A DNA stretch of 64,000 bases from Panax quinquefolius (GCA_020205615.1 CM035164.1:4429501-4493500); one strand, 5' to 3'; counted from the first letter of the stretch, positions 46,728 to 58,899 are shown. Notes: generated by a model not told the origin, from the sequence alone. Made by a program: numbers and translations.

Positions 46728-47821
46728 TAGACCTGGCAATATAGTTGGTTAACTGTCGGGTCAAACCATATTAACTGGAACCAAATGAGTTGGTTAACTA
46801 TTTTTATTTATTTGAGTTGCTTAAAGTTTGGAACCATATTTTTAAAAATAAATATAGTTCCAACCCGGTTAACTATTTTTTGACCCATATTTTATTCTAA
46901 ATTCAAATCAAAAGTTCTTTTCATCCATATTTACATATTCAAAAAGCTCACCCACCCACCCCACTCACCCCACCCCCCCACCCCCTCACCCCATCAAAAA
47001 ATATATATAATGTGATTATGTATACACCCTTTACCCCCCAACCCCACACCCCACCCCACCCCACCCCGACCAACCCCACCAAAAAAAAATATAATGTGAT
47101 TATGTATACATAATTTACCCCCCACCCCACCCTCCTCACCCCAACCCACCCCCACCCCACCAAAAAAATAATATTATGTGATTATGATACAACTCATACC
47201 CCCACCCCAACCCACCCCACCCCCATCCCCATCCCCACCCAAAAAAATAATACTATGTGATTATGTATACACCTTTACCACCCCACCCCTACTCCCCACC
47301 CCACCCCCACCCCACCCCACCCCAAAAAATAATTTATATACACCATCCACCCCACCCCCTATCCCCACCCACCCCACCCCCACCACTCCCTCCCAAAAAA
47401 ATTAATATTAGCGATTATGTATACACCATCCACCCTTCCTTTACCCCCACCCCACCCCCACCCCACCCCACCCCCACCCCCACCCCACCCCCACACACCC
47501 TCTCCTCCCAAAAAAAAATTATATTAAGCGATAATTTTTTTTTTCATACAAACATATCTCATAGCATTACTTAAAAAGCCTAAATTCCACTCTTTATATC
47601 CGTCTCTCTATCTATAGTATATATTAAATTCATTTTTTAAAAATTTTGTTTAAAAATCAAAATATCTTAAAATGGCTAATATGATTTTTAACCATAATCA
47701 TATGGTTCTAACCCACATAACTCATATTAAAAATGGTTAATATGGTTTTAGTTCTTAAATGGAACCATAACCATATTTTAAAAACCAAAATCAACCCCAT
47801 AACCATATTTTGTCAGGCCTA
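46728..47821. mobile_element. Non-autonomous hAT-like element filled with a C-rich minisatellite
   Basis: Inverted ends TAGACCTGGCAATATAG and (other end, reversed) TAGGCCTGACAAAATATGG, flanked by a perfect 8-bp direct repeat ACACACAT, the hAT target size. The ends are followed by GGTTAAC/ATGGTT-rich subterminal words on both sides. 1094 bases with no transposase; the middle 600 bases are the tandem repeat at 46945-47520. Confidence 0.8.
46945..47520. repeat. C-rich minisatellite with G-quadruplex potential on the minus strand
   Basis: Six to seven units of about 75-110 bases. Each has a CCCCACCCC run of 30-70 bases, an A-run, then TATGTGATTATGTATACACC. The minus strand has many GGGGTGGGGTGGGG runs, for example across 47040-47070 and 47450-47490, which satisfy the G-quadruplex pattern. 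Pro/His-rich open frames here are by-products of the repeat. Confidence 0.9.
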
Positions 47822-47829
47822 ACACACAT
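47822..47829. repeat. 8-bp target duplication ACACACAT, right copy
   Basis: Matches 46720-46727. Confidence 0.8.
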
Positions 47830-47971
47830 GCATATTGTCGGCCCCACATATCAGGCGGGGGCCCACAGTATATATGTGAACATTATGTGACCCTTTTTTA
47901 TGTGATAACTAGCTATAACCCGTGCATGAATGCACTGTATAATTCAAAAAAAAATAAAAATAAATGATGAA

Positions 47972-48345
47972 TGTAAGACCCCAACTTTTATAAATAAAGA
48001 TGAATTTTTTATAAATATCAATTTTGAATATTATGGAGTAAATTTGATTAAATGTTATAGTTGTGGGTAATATTTATAAATTTTGCAAAGTACGCAAGTT
48101 GTTATATAATATTCGATTCGTCGAAAAATATTCGTTTGAACAGGGAATATTCGTACAATGGCACAATCATTGGTGGACCCCACAACGGAATTATTGTCGA
48201 TTTGAGAAAACGATAAAAATACTTTATGAAAATAACGGCGGAAGTTTTACCATTAACTGTTGAAACACCCGGTGTTAAAAGTACAGTAATACGCGTAGTT
48301 GCACAATAGCACATAGTATTGATTATCGATGCTTACGTGAGAAGT
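47972..48345 (+). repeat. LTR 5'-end fragment, plus orientation
   Basis: Starts TGTAAGACCCC and follows the main LTR U3 in reverse orientation, including AATATTCG sites, the GGTGGACCCCACA block and CTTACGTGAGAAG matching CTTACGTAAG of the other copies. Divergent, with no second end: it stops 11 bases before the next LTR at 48357. Confidence 0.78.
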
Positions 48346-48356
48346 CACTCAGTTTT

Positions 48357-49926
48357 TGTGACAACCCCAAAATAGGTCCATACCATCCAACCTATTCTGA
48401 GTCGCCAAATACATGGTACAAAAAACAACTACAACTTTATTACAACAATTGTCGTACAAAATACAACAACACATATGCTGTGAGTTTGGATACAAATATA
48501 TACCAAATGTGAAACATGTCCCAACCGTGGATAGCACCTCACAGTGACACCTTACATAAAGGTATAGTCAAAAACTGTTTTAGAAATTAAAATCTTTGGG
48601 AAGTACTCAAGGAAACCTTCGTACATAGGAGGCCATGCGTCTAGGTTATGATAGATATCATATGGCCACGGAATTATCCTTGGTTGACCCAATAGACCCC
48701 AAAGAAAAATAAGAAGATTACTATCATATTCTTCCCAATGGTAAGTCTTCTGTTGACATATCATTATCTCCACTGTCTCTATTTGAGAATTATACTTCAA
48801 ACAAACACCAAGATTATATAGGTAGTGCTCGTATATATACTCGGCAAGTGGATGAGCACATCCACATCTTTTATGATGATACGAGGTTGTATGTCATTAG
48901 ACATCTTGTATGATAGTGATAAAACACCCTTCCAACGTTGGGTTCGCCTCACCTCTCAAATTTATAGACTACCGATTCTATTCCCCCGTTATCCCCCACT
49001 CGATCCAAATTTACACTTTTATTAATCGAAAGGAATTGTGAAGCAAAAGGGTGAAACCACAACTAGCTCGAAGAAAGAATATCATGACTAAAGATAATTA
49101 AATTATCAATAGCCTTCATCGATAATAAATCGTAGATTTAGAACATATGGTAGATGATAAAATTTTCAACCATAGTTGCAAATGGAACGAAAGCAATCCA
49201 TTAGAAGAGTCGAATAGACCATAAAGTCTATTATCTTCTCCATGTTAAAATCCACCAACAATGTTTTATCCCTGTAACATCACTCAACAGTTCCTTTCCA
49301 CAATCATATGAATAACTCATAATCATAATTGTGGTTCTAAGTTCCTCTTCTCATCCAGGACGAAGATAATTTTCATAACCTATCTTCACCTGAAACATCA
49401 AAGATCATGGTTATACCAAATCACATTCCCTGTTCATAATCATACTGATAAATTCATCTTTGCACTACGGGCCAAAGATATTCGTCAACAGACCATCTTT
49501 GCACTACGGCCAAAGATATTCAACATGTCATCTTTGCATTACGGGCCAAAGATATTCCTCAACAGTTCATATTTACACTACGGGCCAAATATATTCATCA
49601 ACAGTTCATATTTTCACTACAGACCAAATATATTAATATCTCAAAGAAAAATATATAATCATTTCAGAATTTATATAAACAATAATTATAACCATGTTGA
49701 TTATTTCACCTTTGCACTTAAGCTAAAGATATTCAATTATAAATTCAATGGTCATGATTATACCAGTCACAATTTAACTTTTCACTACTAGCCAAAGAGA
49801 ACTCTAGTCATGATCATACCAATAATCTACCCATCTTTATACTCAAGTGAAAGAGAATTTTAACATCAGGGTTATAAAAATGTTATATATGATAATAAAA
49901 ATAATATGATCAACAACTGCACTTAA
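48357..49926 (-). repeat. Divergent LTR fragment, minus orientation
   Basis: Starts TGTGACAACCCCAAAATAGG, like the main LTR edge but with differences. Shares the ACAACTACAACTTTATT block and, from 49060, the CTAGCTCGAAGAAAGAATAT block with the main LTRs. About 400 bases at 48530-48930 are absent from subtypes A and B but present at 23971-24310. It is cut at 49926 by the insertion of E5. Confidence 0.8.
49454..49798 (-). repeat. Stem-loop repeat array in the divergent LTR, about 7 units
   Basis: The first units have the clean loop CACTACGGGC (49455-49480). Later units decay in both arms and loops (for example ATATTTACACTACGGGCCAAATAT), and some changes are paired: ATATTT with AAATAT. Confidence 0.65.
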
Positions 49927-50473
49927 TGTGACGCCCCCAAAATAGGTATACATCACCCATTCTGAGTTGTCAATACATGGTACAGAAACAACTACAACTT
50001 TATTATTACAATCAGAAAGCTGTGAGTTTGAATACAAATATTATCTTCAGACAATATCTATACTCAAATAAATCCTCATCACATTTATTGATACATTATT
50101 TTACAAAATGGTGAGGACTACTAAACAATTCTTTCTAAAACCTTCATTCCATACCCCAACTCGTACTTCATTATATTCTCGCCTCCCGAGAAGAAAAATG
50201 GAACAAAAAGGAAAAGGGTGAGCTCAACTAGCTCGATAAAGAATATTATGACTAAGATAATATACAACAAATTATCGTTAGTCTTCAACAGGAAAAATCT
50301 AATAGAATACAATAGACAACAAATTTTAAATCAATATTCGCAATGAAATAATAATTCATTAGAAGAGTTAAGTAGAGAATGCAAACTACTATCTTCTATG
50401 TATGAATTTAAAAGTTCATCGTCTCATCCTTTATCCCCCGTAACATCAATCAATATACATCTGGAATCAAATA

Positions 50474-50610
50474 TTCATCTTTGCACTACAGGCCAAAGAT
50501 ATTCATCAGTTGGTCATGTTCATCTAAACACCTGTTCATCTTTGCACAACGGGCCAAAGATATTCTTCAGAAATCATTCATCTTTGCACTACTGAGGCCA
50601 AAGATATTCC
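50474..50610 (-). repeat. Stem-loop repeat array in LTR, 3 units
   Basis: Loops CACTACAGGC, CACAACGGGC and CACTACTGAGGC with intact arms. Confidence 0.75.
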
Positions 50611-50845
50611 ATAATATCATCATTTAAGACTGAAGATGATGAAAAATATTTTTAAAGAAACGAATCCAGTGAAACAAAATGACAAGGATTAAGGATTAAG
50701 GATTCGTACTTTGTTTTATTCACGTCAAAAAATACCTCAAAAATAATCGCAGTGGTGTAAAATTCAAGAATGATCAAAACATGGATACAATCAAAGCTAG
50801 TATCCGAATAGATATTTTGGACAAAAGAAAAAATTTTATTTTTTA

Positions 50846-50996
50846 TTGAATAGTGTCAGATATCGTGAATAGTCATAGTACACGTGAATAGTAACTCAGA
50901 CACCAAAAGATAGAAATTCCACAAAAACATCTTCACGCTTCATGAATAGTACTCGTGAATAAGTAATCGTGAATAGTAACTCATGAATAAGTAACC
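50846..50996 (-). repeat. GTGAATAGTAAC minisatellite in LTR
   Basis: Shorter than in the other LTRs, about seven units in two clusters. Confidence 0.75.
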
Positions 50997-51267
50997 CGAC
51001 ATGAAAAAGTTCCAAATTTGATAAAAGTTCCAACCAATATTTCAAAGATAATGATATTGAAAAAATAATATCATTTGAGAAGAAAATAACATCCCTTACC
51101 TCGAAAGATCAAGATTTAAATTTAAACAGGATATGATATAAAGGCTATGACTTGGACTTGCACCAGATATAGCAATACTCAAAGTATACTCAAAATACTC
51201 ACAAGAATACGCTCGATAATAGAGAGAGAAAACTTGATTTCGGTGTGATTTTCAATTCTAACCCAAG

Positions 51268-51285
51268 ACCCTATTTATAGAAATT
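51268..51285 (-). promoter_or_regulatory. TATA box of the E5 LTR
   Basis: Minus-strand TTTCTATAAATAGGGTC. Confidence 0.7.
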
Positions 51286-52421
51286 GCTAGAACACCAAAG
51301 CGAGAAAATTTAATATAATAATATTATATATATTACAAATTCTCTACGCACCTAGAACCATCTGAATTCAGCAACTTGCATGTGTTTAATGAGGCTAATC
51401 AAACACAAAAAACGTTTTTGTAATTAAAAATATTTTAAACTTCCAAAAATCAATTATTTCGGAGCTTTAGAACTTCAATAATTCATAATAAATAGCCCTT
51501 TCATCAGAAAATTCGAATCTCACGAGTTTTTATAGAAAATTCAATTCTCTACAACTTTGCAGAAGAAAGTTTTTCCAAATTCCAAATAAAAATTGACCGA
51601 AATCCACAAACCAGGCGATTTTACAAAGTTATAATCAAATTTCAAATTCAATAAATGGGGTCCACCGAGCATGTTTAACATGTTTTAAACATTTATCGCA
51701 ACAAAAATACTCTTCCTCCTCGATATACTCATATATCCCACATTCGTTGTAAAAATATCATCATTATTATATTATTAACATATAATAATATATTTAAATG
51801 AATTATTTTATCGTAAAAAGATAAAATATCAATTTTCAACAATTGTCATAATAAAAATTTTCTCCATCTATATCCACATAAAATCAATATTTTTCTCATC
51901 ATATGAATCAATAATTAATTATTCACAAATAATATTATTAGAATCACAATATTGACAACCGTGCAGGTTCAGGAAAGAGGGGCTTTCAATAAGAATTTCT
52001 TCATACTGGCAAGCAATTAGGTGACCAAACCTCTCCTTAGATGTAACTTTCTAGACATTGCCAATAATGTTATCTAATAATATTATTCGGATAATATGAA
52101 TTATTGCTTCGATAATGAAAAATCTTGTGTAATGACAATTATGAAACAACAAAGAATATAAAATATCAACGCTAAACAATTATTAACTCAATAAAATATG
52201 AACGAAGAATTATCGTAACCATTATTGAGTAGTGCCTTCACGTAAGAATCAACAATTGGTGCAATACCGTGGTGTCTTCGTGTTTTAAACACCGGGTATT
52301 TTAACAAGATTAATCTGTGAATAACTACGCCTGATTATTTTTAAACAACTTATATTTGTCGTTTTCTTCATCCAATCACTTTCCAGTTATGGGGCCCACA
52401 CATAGTCGCTACCGTCGTCAT

Positions 52422-52495
52422 TGAATATTTCGACAGTCATTTAATATTCCACGACCAAACGAATATTCTCGACAACAATGAATATTTTATAACCA
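52422..52495 (-). promoter_or_regulatory. Degenerate GAATATTC cluster in U3
   Basis: Only one perfect GAATATTC (52461); the others are GAATATTT or TAATATTC. Confidence 0.35.
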
Positions 52496-52622
52496 CTTGC
52501 TTATTTTGAAATATTTATGTATCTTACCCCTAACTATCCACATTAATCAAATCAACCCTTACTATTTCAAAATAATAAATAGAGAAAATTAAATTTCATT
52601 AATAATAAGTTGGGGTCTTACA

Positions 52623-52634
52623 ACCTCCCTCCTT
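52623..52634 (-). other. Polypurine tract of E5
   Basis: Minus strand AAGGAGGGAGGT next to the LTR. Confidence 0.73.
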
Positions 52635-52641
52635 ATCAAAT

Positions 52642-55600
52642 TTAAGCCCTCGAAATTGGACGACGTACTGTGTGTGTTTCAAAAGGTGAGGATACCTTGC
52701 TTTCATTTCCGCTTTCCAATTCCTGTGTCATTTCCTCTATAGCATGATTCCTCCACAAAACTTTAACCTGTGGTATGACCTTTCTGCAGCGTAGGGACAT
52801 GCTCCTTCCTATCCAAAATCTTGACAGTACCTCCTCATACGTTAAGTCTTCTTGGCTATCTCGTCCTGGGGTTCTAACTCTATAACGTGATTCGGGTCTT
52901 TCACATATTTGAAATACGGATATGTGAAACACATTATGAACACGAGACATACTTTCGAGAGGTAACGCGAGTCTATAGGCTACATTTCCTACTCGGTCAA
53001 GAATTTGAAATGGACCAATAAATCGTGGATTGAGCTTTCTCTCTCTTCCCAAATCTTGTAACTCCCTTCCACGGGAGCAACTCAATAATACATGATCCCT
53101 ATACTAAATTTCACGTCCTTTCGATGAAGATCCGCATAACTCTTTTTGTCGATCTTGTGCCGCTTTTGTATACGTTGTCGAATCATTTGGATCTTTTCGG
53201 TAGTCATACGTACTCAACTCGGGTCCCAACAAAGTGTTGCTTCACCCACCTCGTCCCAACATACTTTGGAGAAGCGACACTTTTCGTCCATATAATGTTT
53301 CAAATGGAGCCACACCTATACTTGCTCGATAAGCTGTTGTTGTAGGAGAATTCCACCAATGGTAAATACTTATCCCAACCGCCTTGAAGTCAGGACACGA
53401 GTCTTAATAAATCTTCAAGAGTTTGAATAGTCCTTTCGATTCGTCCGTTTGAGGATGGTATGCCGCCCAGATAATCGTAAATTGCGTGCCCATAGCTTTT
53501 TGCAAGCTAACCCAAAATCTTGAAGTGAATCTTGGGTCACGATCCAAACTATGGATACAGCATGCCATGCAACCTCATTAATCTCATTCACGTACATACT
53601 ACAAGTATGACGTTCAAGTGAATAAGTTTCCGTGTCGGCAAGAAATGAGCGGACTTGGTTAATCTATCAACAATAACCCAAATAGCATTGATGCCTTGAG
53701 AAACCGTAGTAGGAAGACCCATACTTGAAATCCATGGTAATGTGTTCCCACTTCCATTTCGGAATCTCAAGTGGTTGCAACGGACCCTTAGGTACAAGAT
53801 GCTCCGCCTTTACACGTTGACAAGTTAAACACATCAAGATAAACTTTGCAATTTCTCTCTTCATATTGTTCCACCAAAATGTATGTCAAGATCACGATAC
53901 ATTTTAGTACTTCCAGGATGGATTGCAAAATGGTGTATTGTGTGCCTCCATCATAATCTTGTACTTCAAATCGAGTCGTTAGGAACACAAAGTCTAGAGT
54001 GGACTCAAGTATTCCTTCTTCATCAATTCTCGCTTAGGAATAGCTCCTTCTTGTACTTTCTTCTTCATACGCATCGCCTCCGGATTACGGTGGCTTGAGT
54101 AACCTTAACTTTTCTATTAAAGTTGGCTCTCTGTCGATACTTGACATCATCGCACTCGTTCCTCGCGATATGATCTTCTCACTCAACGCGTACCTACCAC
54201 GTTCGCTTTCCGGGATGGTATTGAATAGTGTGGTCGTAGTCTTTCAATAGCTCGAGCCAACGTCACGCCGCGTGTTGAGTTCTTTTGAGTGAAGAAATAT
54301 TTAAGGCTTTTATGGTGCGAATATATCTCCACTTTCTCCCCATATAGATAGTGCCTCCATATCTTTAGCGAAACGATTGCCGCCAACTCTAGATCATGAG
54401 TAGGATAATTCTCTCATACTCTTTAAGTTGTCATGAGGCATAAAGCTATGACTTTCCCACGTTGCATGAGAACACATCCTAACCCTTTGCTCAAGCATCG
54501 TCAGAGATAACAAATCCATCCGAACCGGATGGTATTGTTAGAATAGGTCGAAATAAGTCTCCTCTTAAGCTCTTGGAAACTCTTCTCGCATTCTTCGCTC
54601 CAAGCGAATTTTGTATCCTTCCGAAAGTTAGTTAAGTTAATGGAGTAGCGATTCGAGAAAACCCTTCCACGAATCTCCGATAATAACCAAATTTAAGCCC
54701 AAAAAGCTACGTACTTTCGGTCACCGACTTCGGTTGTTCTAACTTTGTATTGCTTCAATCTTCACGGATCAACAGATACTCCATGTTTCGACACCGCGTG
54801 CCCAAGGAATGCTACTTCCTCAAGCCGTAACTCGCATTTCTTTAATTTGGCATATAGTTTGTTTTCACGAAGCCTTTGGAGTACCAAATTTCAAATGGTG
54901 CTCATGATCTTCACGACTTTTAGAATATATGAGGATGTCATCAATAAAAACAACAACGAACCGATCCAAATATTCCTTGAATACTCGGTTCATCATATCC
55001 ATGAAAGTCATAGGAGCATTAGTCATCCAAAGACATGACTAAGAATTCATAATGCCCATACCGAGTTACAAGGCGTCTTTGGAATATCCTCGATTCTAAT
55101 CTTCATTGATGATATCTTGAGCGAAGATCGATTTTTGAAAAGAATTGTGCCTCTTGCAGAATTGGTCAAACAAGTCATCAATACGAGGTGTGAGGATACC
55201 TATTCTTGATGGTGACATGGTTCAATTCCCGATAGTCAATCTGAAAGTCGCATACTCCGTCTCTTTCTTTTTACGAATAAAACAGAGCACCCCAAGGAGA
55301 TGTACTAGGATGAATGAAACCGATGTCCAACAATTTCGTAGTTGGACCTTTAACTCTCAAGTTCAATAGAGCCATTCGATATGGGTTTTAGAAATGGGCT
55401 TTGTACCGGGTTCAAGATCAATAAAGAATTCAACTTCACGTTCCGGGGTAGGCGGGAAGTTCTTCGGGAAATACGTCGGAAAGTCAATAACAACAGAATA
55501 TTATTCAAATTTGGCGCGTCTTTATTCAAATCCATAACATGGGCTAAGAAAGCTTGACATCCGTTTTTCAATAAACGAATAGCTTTATGATTAGATATGA

Positions 55601-56030
55601 CGTTGATTGATTTTAATGGTTTAGTTGCTTGAATTCGCATAACAACGGGTTGGTTAGGAATATAAAACTAACAACCTTACGAAAACAATCAAATTTTGGC
55701 ATGATGAGTAGTTAACCAATCAATCCCTAAAATCACATCAAAAGCAAGTATCTTTAAAGAAATAAGGTCAACAGTAAGGTAATGGTGCCAACTTGAATCA
55801 AACAAGATTTATAAAGCGATTGGATGTGATGAAAGTTTCTCTAACGGAGTTTCCACAGATAGGTCAAAGTCTAATTTCTCCTGAGTCAAGTTTAAGCGTT
55901 GAGCACACATGCAGGAGAGATAAATGAATGGGTAGCACTTGGTATCAAGTAAGGTATAAACTTCGCAAGAATTTATAAATAGCTTACCCGTGATCACCTC
56001 GAATGGGTTCCTCGCATTTTGACCGACCAC
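52642..56030 (-). pseudogene. Pol of E5 with RNase H, intact RT motif and chromodomain
   Basis: The best-preserved pol here. Chromodomain at 52642-52860 (QVKVLWRNHAIEEMTQELES) after MSRVHNVFHIS; integrase core about 53350-53850 and H2C2 part about 53800-53990 (MCLTCQRVKAEHL); RNase H 54090-54400 ([20 protein letters not shown]); RT about 54600-55330, where [17 protein letters not shown] is read in one frame at about 54915-54960; protease about 55640-56030. Frameshifts remain. The chromodomain and the domain order place it in the Tekay/Del branch of chromoviruses. Confidence 0.85.
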
Positions 56031-56451
56031 AACAAACGCTTCTTCCGGAATCGTTGACTTTTGCCTTTTTCGGGACGATCTTTTGAGTCACCGTCCCCAT
56101 TGAACTAGGTTTCTCTACCGCATAATCTCGGCGATATGTCCTTCCTTTCCACAATTATAGCATACCTTGAGCTGTTGTAGGGCGGTTTGGTGATATGTCC
56201 TCTTTCCGCATTTGTAGCAGATATGACCGGTGGTCGTTCTCCTCCCTTAGAACCGATTCTTCTGCAAGACCGCTCGTCTTCACATGATCATTGTTAAATC
56301 TCCTCTTTTAAAATCTCCTCGACTCGCTTCTTCTATTTTCATGGCCATGATTACCACCAGAGTGGTTACCATTTTGTCCGTCTGTTTTCTTTCTCCATTG
56401 GTTATCATTATTACATTGATCGCTATATCTACGTACGATCTCACGGTTATC
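56031..56451 (-). pseudogene. C-terminal piece of Gag of E5
   Basis: Zinc-knuckle region (near 56140-56230) and the start of the basic linker; the capsid part is missing because of the junction at 56451/56452. Confidence 0.7.
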
Positions 56452-56977
56452 CCCAAAATAGGTATACATCACCCATTACGAGTTGTCAATACATAGTGCG
56501 AAACAACTACAACTTTATTATTACAAAGAAAGCGTGAGTTTAAATACAAATATTATCTTAGACAATATTTATACTCAAATAAATCCTCATCACATTTATT
56601 GATACATTATTTTACAAAATGGTGAGGACTACTAAACAATCCTTTCTAAAACCTTCATTCCATACCCAGGCTCGTCTACTCGCTATATTCTCGCCTCACG
56701 AGAAGAATGGAACAAAAAGGAAAAGGGTGAGCTCAACTAGCTCGATAAAGAATATTATGACTAAGATAATATCTGACAAATTATCGTTAGTCTTCAACGA
56801 GGGAAAAATCGATAGAATCTGATAGACTGACAAGTTTGGATCAATATTAGCATGTGAAATAATAATTCATAGAAGAGTTACGTGAGAATGAAATCTACTA
56901 TAATCTATGAATTTAACGGTCCATCATCAATATTTTATCCTGTAACATCAATCGATATTCATCTCAAATCAAATATT

Positions 56978-57178
56978 CATCTTTTTGCACTCTGAGGCCA
57001 AAGATATTCATCAATCGGTCATGTTCATCTCAACACTGTTCATCTTTGCACTAAAGGCCAAAGATATTCATCGATTTAAGTCGTATTCATTTAAACACTG
57101 TTCATCTTTGCACTTCTGAGGGCCAAAGATATTCTTGAAATCATTCATCATTTTTGCTTCTACGGGCCAAAGATATTC
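56978..57178 (-). repeat. Stem-loop repeat array in LTR, 4 units
   Basis: Loops CACTCTGAGGC, CACTAAAGGC, CACTTCTGAGGGC and CTTCTACGGGC; extra T in the left arm of units 1 and 4. Confidence 0.73.
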
Positions 57179-57411
57179 AATAATATCATCATTTAAGGCG
57201 AGGATGATGAAAATATTTTTAAAAGCGAATCCGGTGAAACAAAATGACAAGGATTAAGGATTAATGATTAGTACTTTGTTTTATCCATGTCCAACAATAC
57301 CTCAAAAATAATCATAGTGGTGTAAAATTCAAGAATGATCAAAACATGGATCTGATCAAAGCTAGTATCCGAATAGATATTTTAGACGAAAAGAAGAAAT
57401 TTTATTTTTTC

Positions 57412-57609
57412 GATGAATAGTGCCGTATCGTGAGTAAGTATATCATCGTGAATAGTCAAGTATCGTGAATAGTAACTCAGACACCAAAAGATAGAAATTC
57501 CACAAAAAAAAACATTTTCACGCTTCATGAATAGTACTCGTGAATAGTAACTCGTGAATAGTAACTCATGAATAGTAACTCGTGAATAGTAACTCGTGAA
57601 TAGTAACCC
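57412..57609 (-). repeat. GTGAATAGTAAC minisatellite in LTR
   Basis: Two clusters; six regular units at 57535-57609. Confidence 0.8.
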
Positions 57610-57872
57610 AGAGCATGAAAAAGTTCCAAATTTGATAAAAGTTCCAACCAATATTTGGCATAATGATATTGAAGAAATAATATCATCGAAAAAAAATAAC
57701 ATCCCTTACCTCAAAGAATCGATTGCCGGAAGGAAAGGTCGGAAGTGATCTTTGAATGAAACTTATACTAAGCAACAACTCTCAAAGTATCTAAATACTC
57801 ACAAAATCGCTCAATAATATAGAGAGAAAGAGAAAACTTTGTTTTTACGGTGTGATTTTCAATTCTAACTTA

Positions 57873-57892
57873 GCCCTCTATTTATAGGAAAA
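57873..57892 (-). promoter_or_regulatory. TATA box of the E6 3' LTR
   Basis: Minus-strand TTCCTATAAATAGAGGGC, identical core to E1. Confidence 0.75.
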
Positions 57893-58899
57893 TGTTAGCC
57901 GTAGAAAGCAGACTTGACTGCTTTACGATGGCTTTACACACTACTATTGCCACCCACCACATTTGAAATAAAATTCAGCACATTTCTTCACCAACCACAA
58001 GTGGGGCCCACTCAATTCTAGAATTTTCCACCAAAATCAATTATAAACCTAATTTTTGAAGAGACACCTCTTAAAATTCACAACAAATCATTCGTGCATT
58101 TTTAACGGTTCAAAATTTGTGGACATATACTCAACTTATGTATGTATAACATACCCAAAAATTACCACAATCAAGCGGTCGGATTTAAAAATTATAACCC
58201 ATGATATATCTGAAACCCACGATTTAATTTTAATACCTCGATACGGTAAAATCTTGATAAAACACCTCAACAATAATTTCTTCATTTATAACCACATAAA
58301 TAAATCCATCATTTATATCCACATAAAATAAATATTTCTTTATCATATGAATCAATAATTAATTATTCACAAATAATATTACGAGAATCCACAATTATGA
58401 CAACGGTAGTTCGGGAAAGAGGGGCTTTCAGATAAGGATTTCTCCTTCTTGGTGGCATGATTAGGTGACCAAACCTCTCCTTGTGAACTTTCTAGACATT
58501 GCCAATAATGCTATCTAATAATATTATTCAAATAATATGAATTATTGATCGATAATGGAGATATATGTGCGGTGACAATTATTGAACAATGATAATATAA
58601 AATATCAATAGCGACAATTATTGAATCGATAAAATAAAATATTGAGCGATAACTCTTGTGAAAATTATTGAGTAGTAGTGCTTCTTACGTAAGGATCAAT
58701 AATTCAACAATCTTATGCATGCAATCTGGTGTCTCTTTGTGCGACCCGCCAGCGTATTCTTGTATTTTAACCACCGGGTATTCAGCGGTCTTACTTGGTA
58801 ACAACTACTGGCAGATTATTTTTAACCAACTTATATTTGTCGTTTTCTTCATCAATCGCTTTCCGTTATGGGGCCCACACATGGCTTTGGCGGTAAATA

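Larger units (their letters stand above)
49927..52622 (-). repeat. 3' LTR of E5, subtype B-like
   Basis: 2696 bases, starts TGTGACGCCCCC, ends GGTCTTACA. Shares the U3 middle with subtype B but has only three stem-loop units. Confidence 0.88.
49927..56451 (-). mobile_element. Tekay-type element E5, truncated in gag and fused to another LTR
   Basis: Subtype B-like 3' LTR at 49927-52622, polypurine tract, chromodomain, integrase, RNase H, RT, protease and the Gag knuckles; it ends inside gag at 56451, where sequence switches to a subtype A LTR lacking its first bases. The primer site and its own 5' LTR are lost. The left flank CTTAA could be half of a target duplication. This body keeps RT and RNase H and so is a plausible relative of the autonomous source for E2/E3-type elements. 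Confidence 0.82.

Noticed and set aside
47178..47574. Pro/His-rich open frames of 75-105 codons
   Set aside because: They are translations of the C-rich minisatellite in several frames at once.
24506..47971. The idea that 23971-24505 and 47972-48345 are the two LTRs of one 24-kb plus-strand element
   Set aside because: Order and orientation fit, but no convincing primer site follows 24505, no polypurine tract precedes 47972, and the interval contains no gag or pol but several unrelated transposons.
48552..48905. An open frame of 82 or more codons in the divergent LTR (minus strand) that is similar at protein level to a plus-strand frame at 24040-24276
   Set aside because: Over the first roughly 55 codons I counted about 12 amino-acid-changing and 4 silent differences, which is what neutral drift gives. 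The 24-kb copy also has frameshifts. The similarity is that of two LTR copies.
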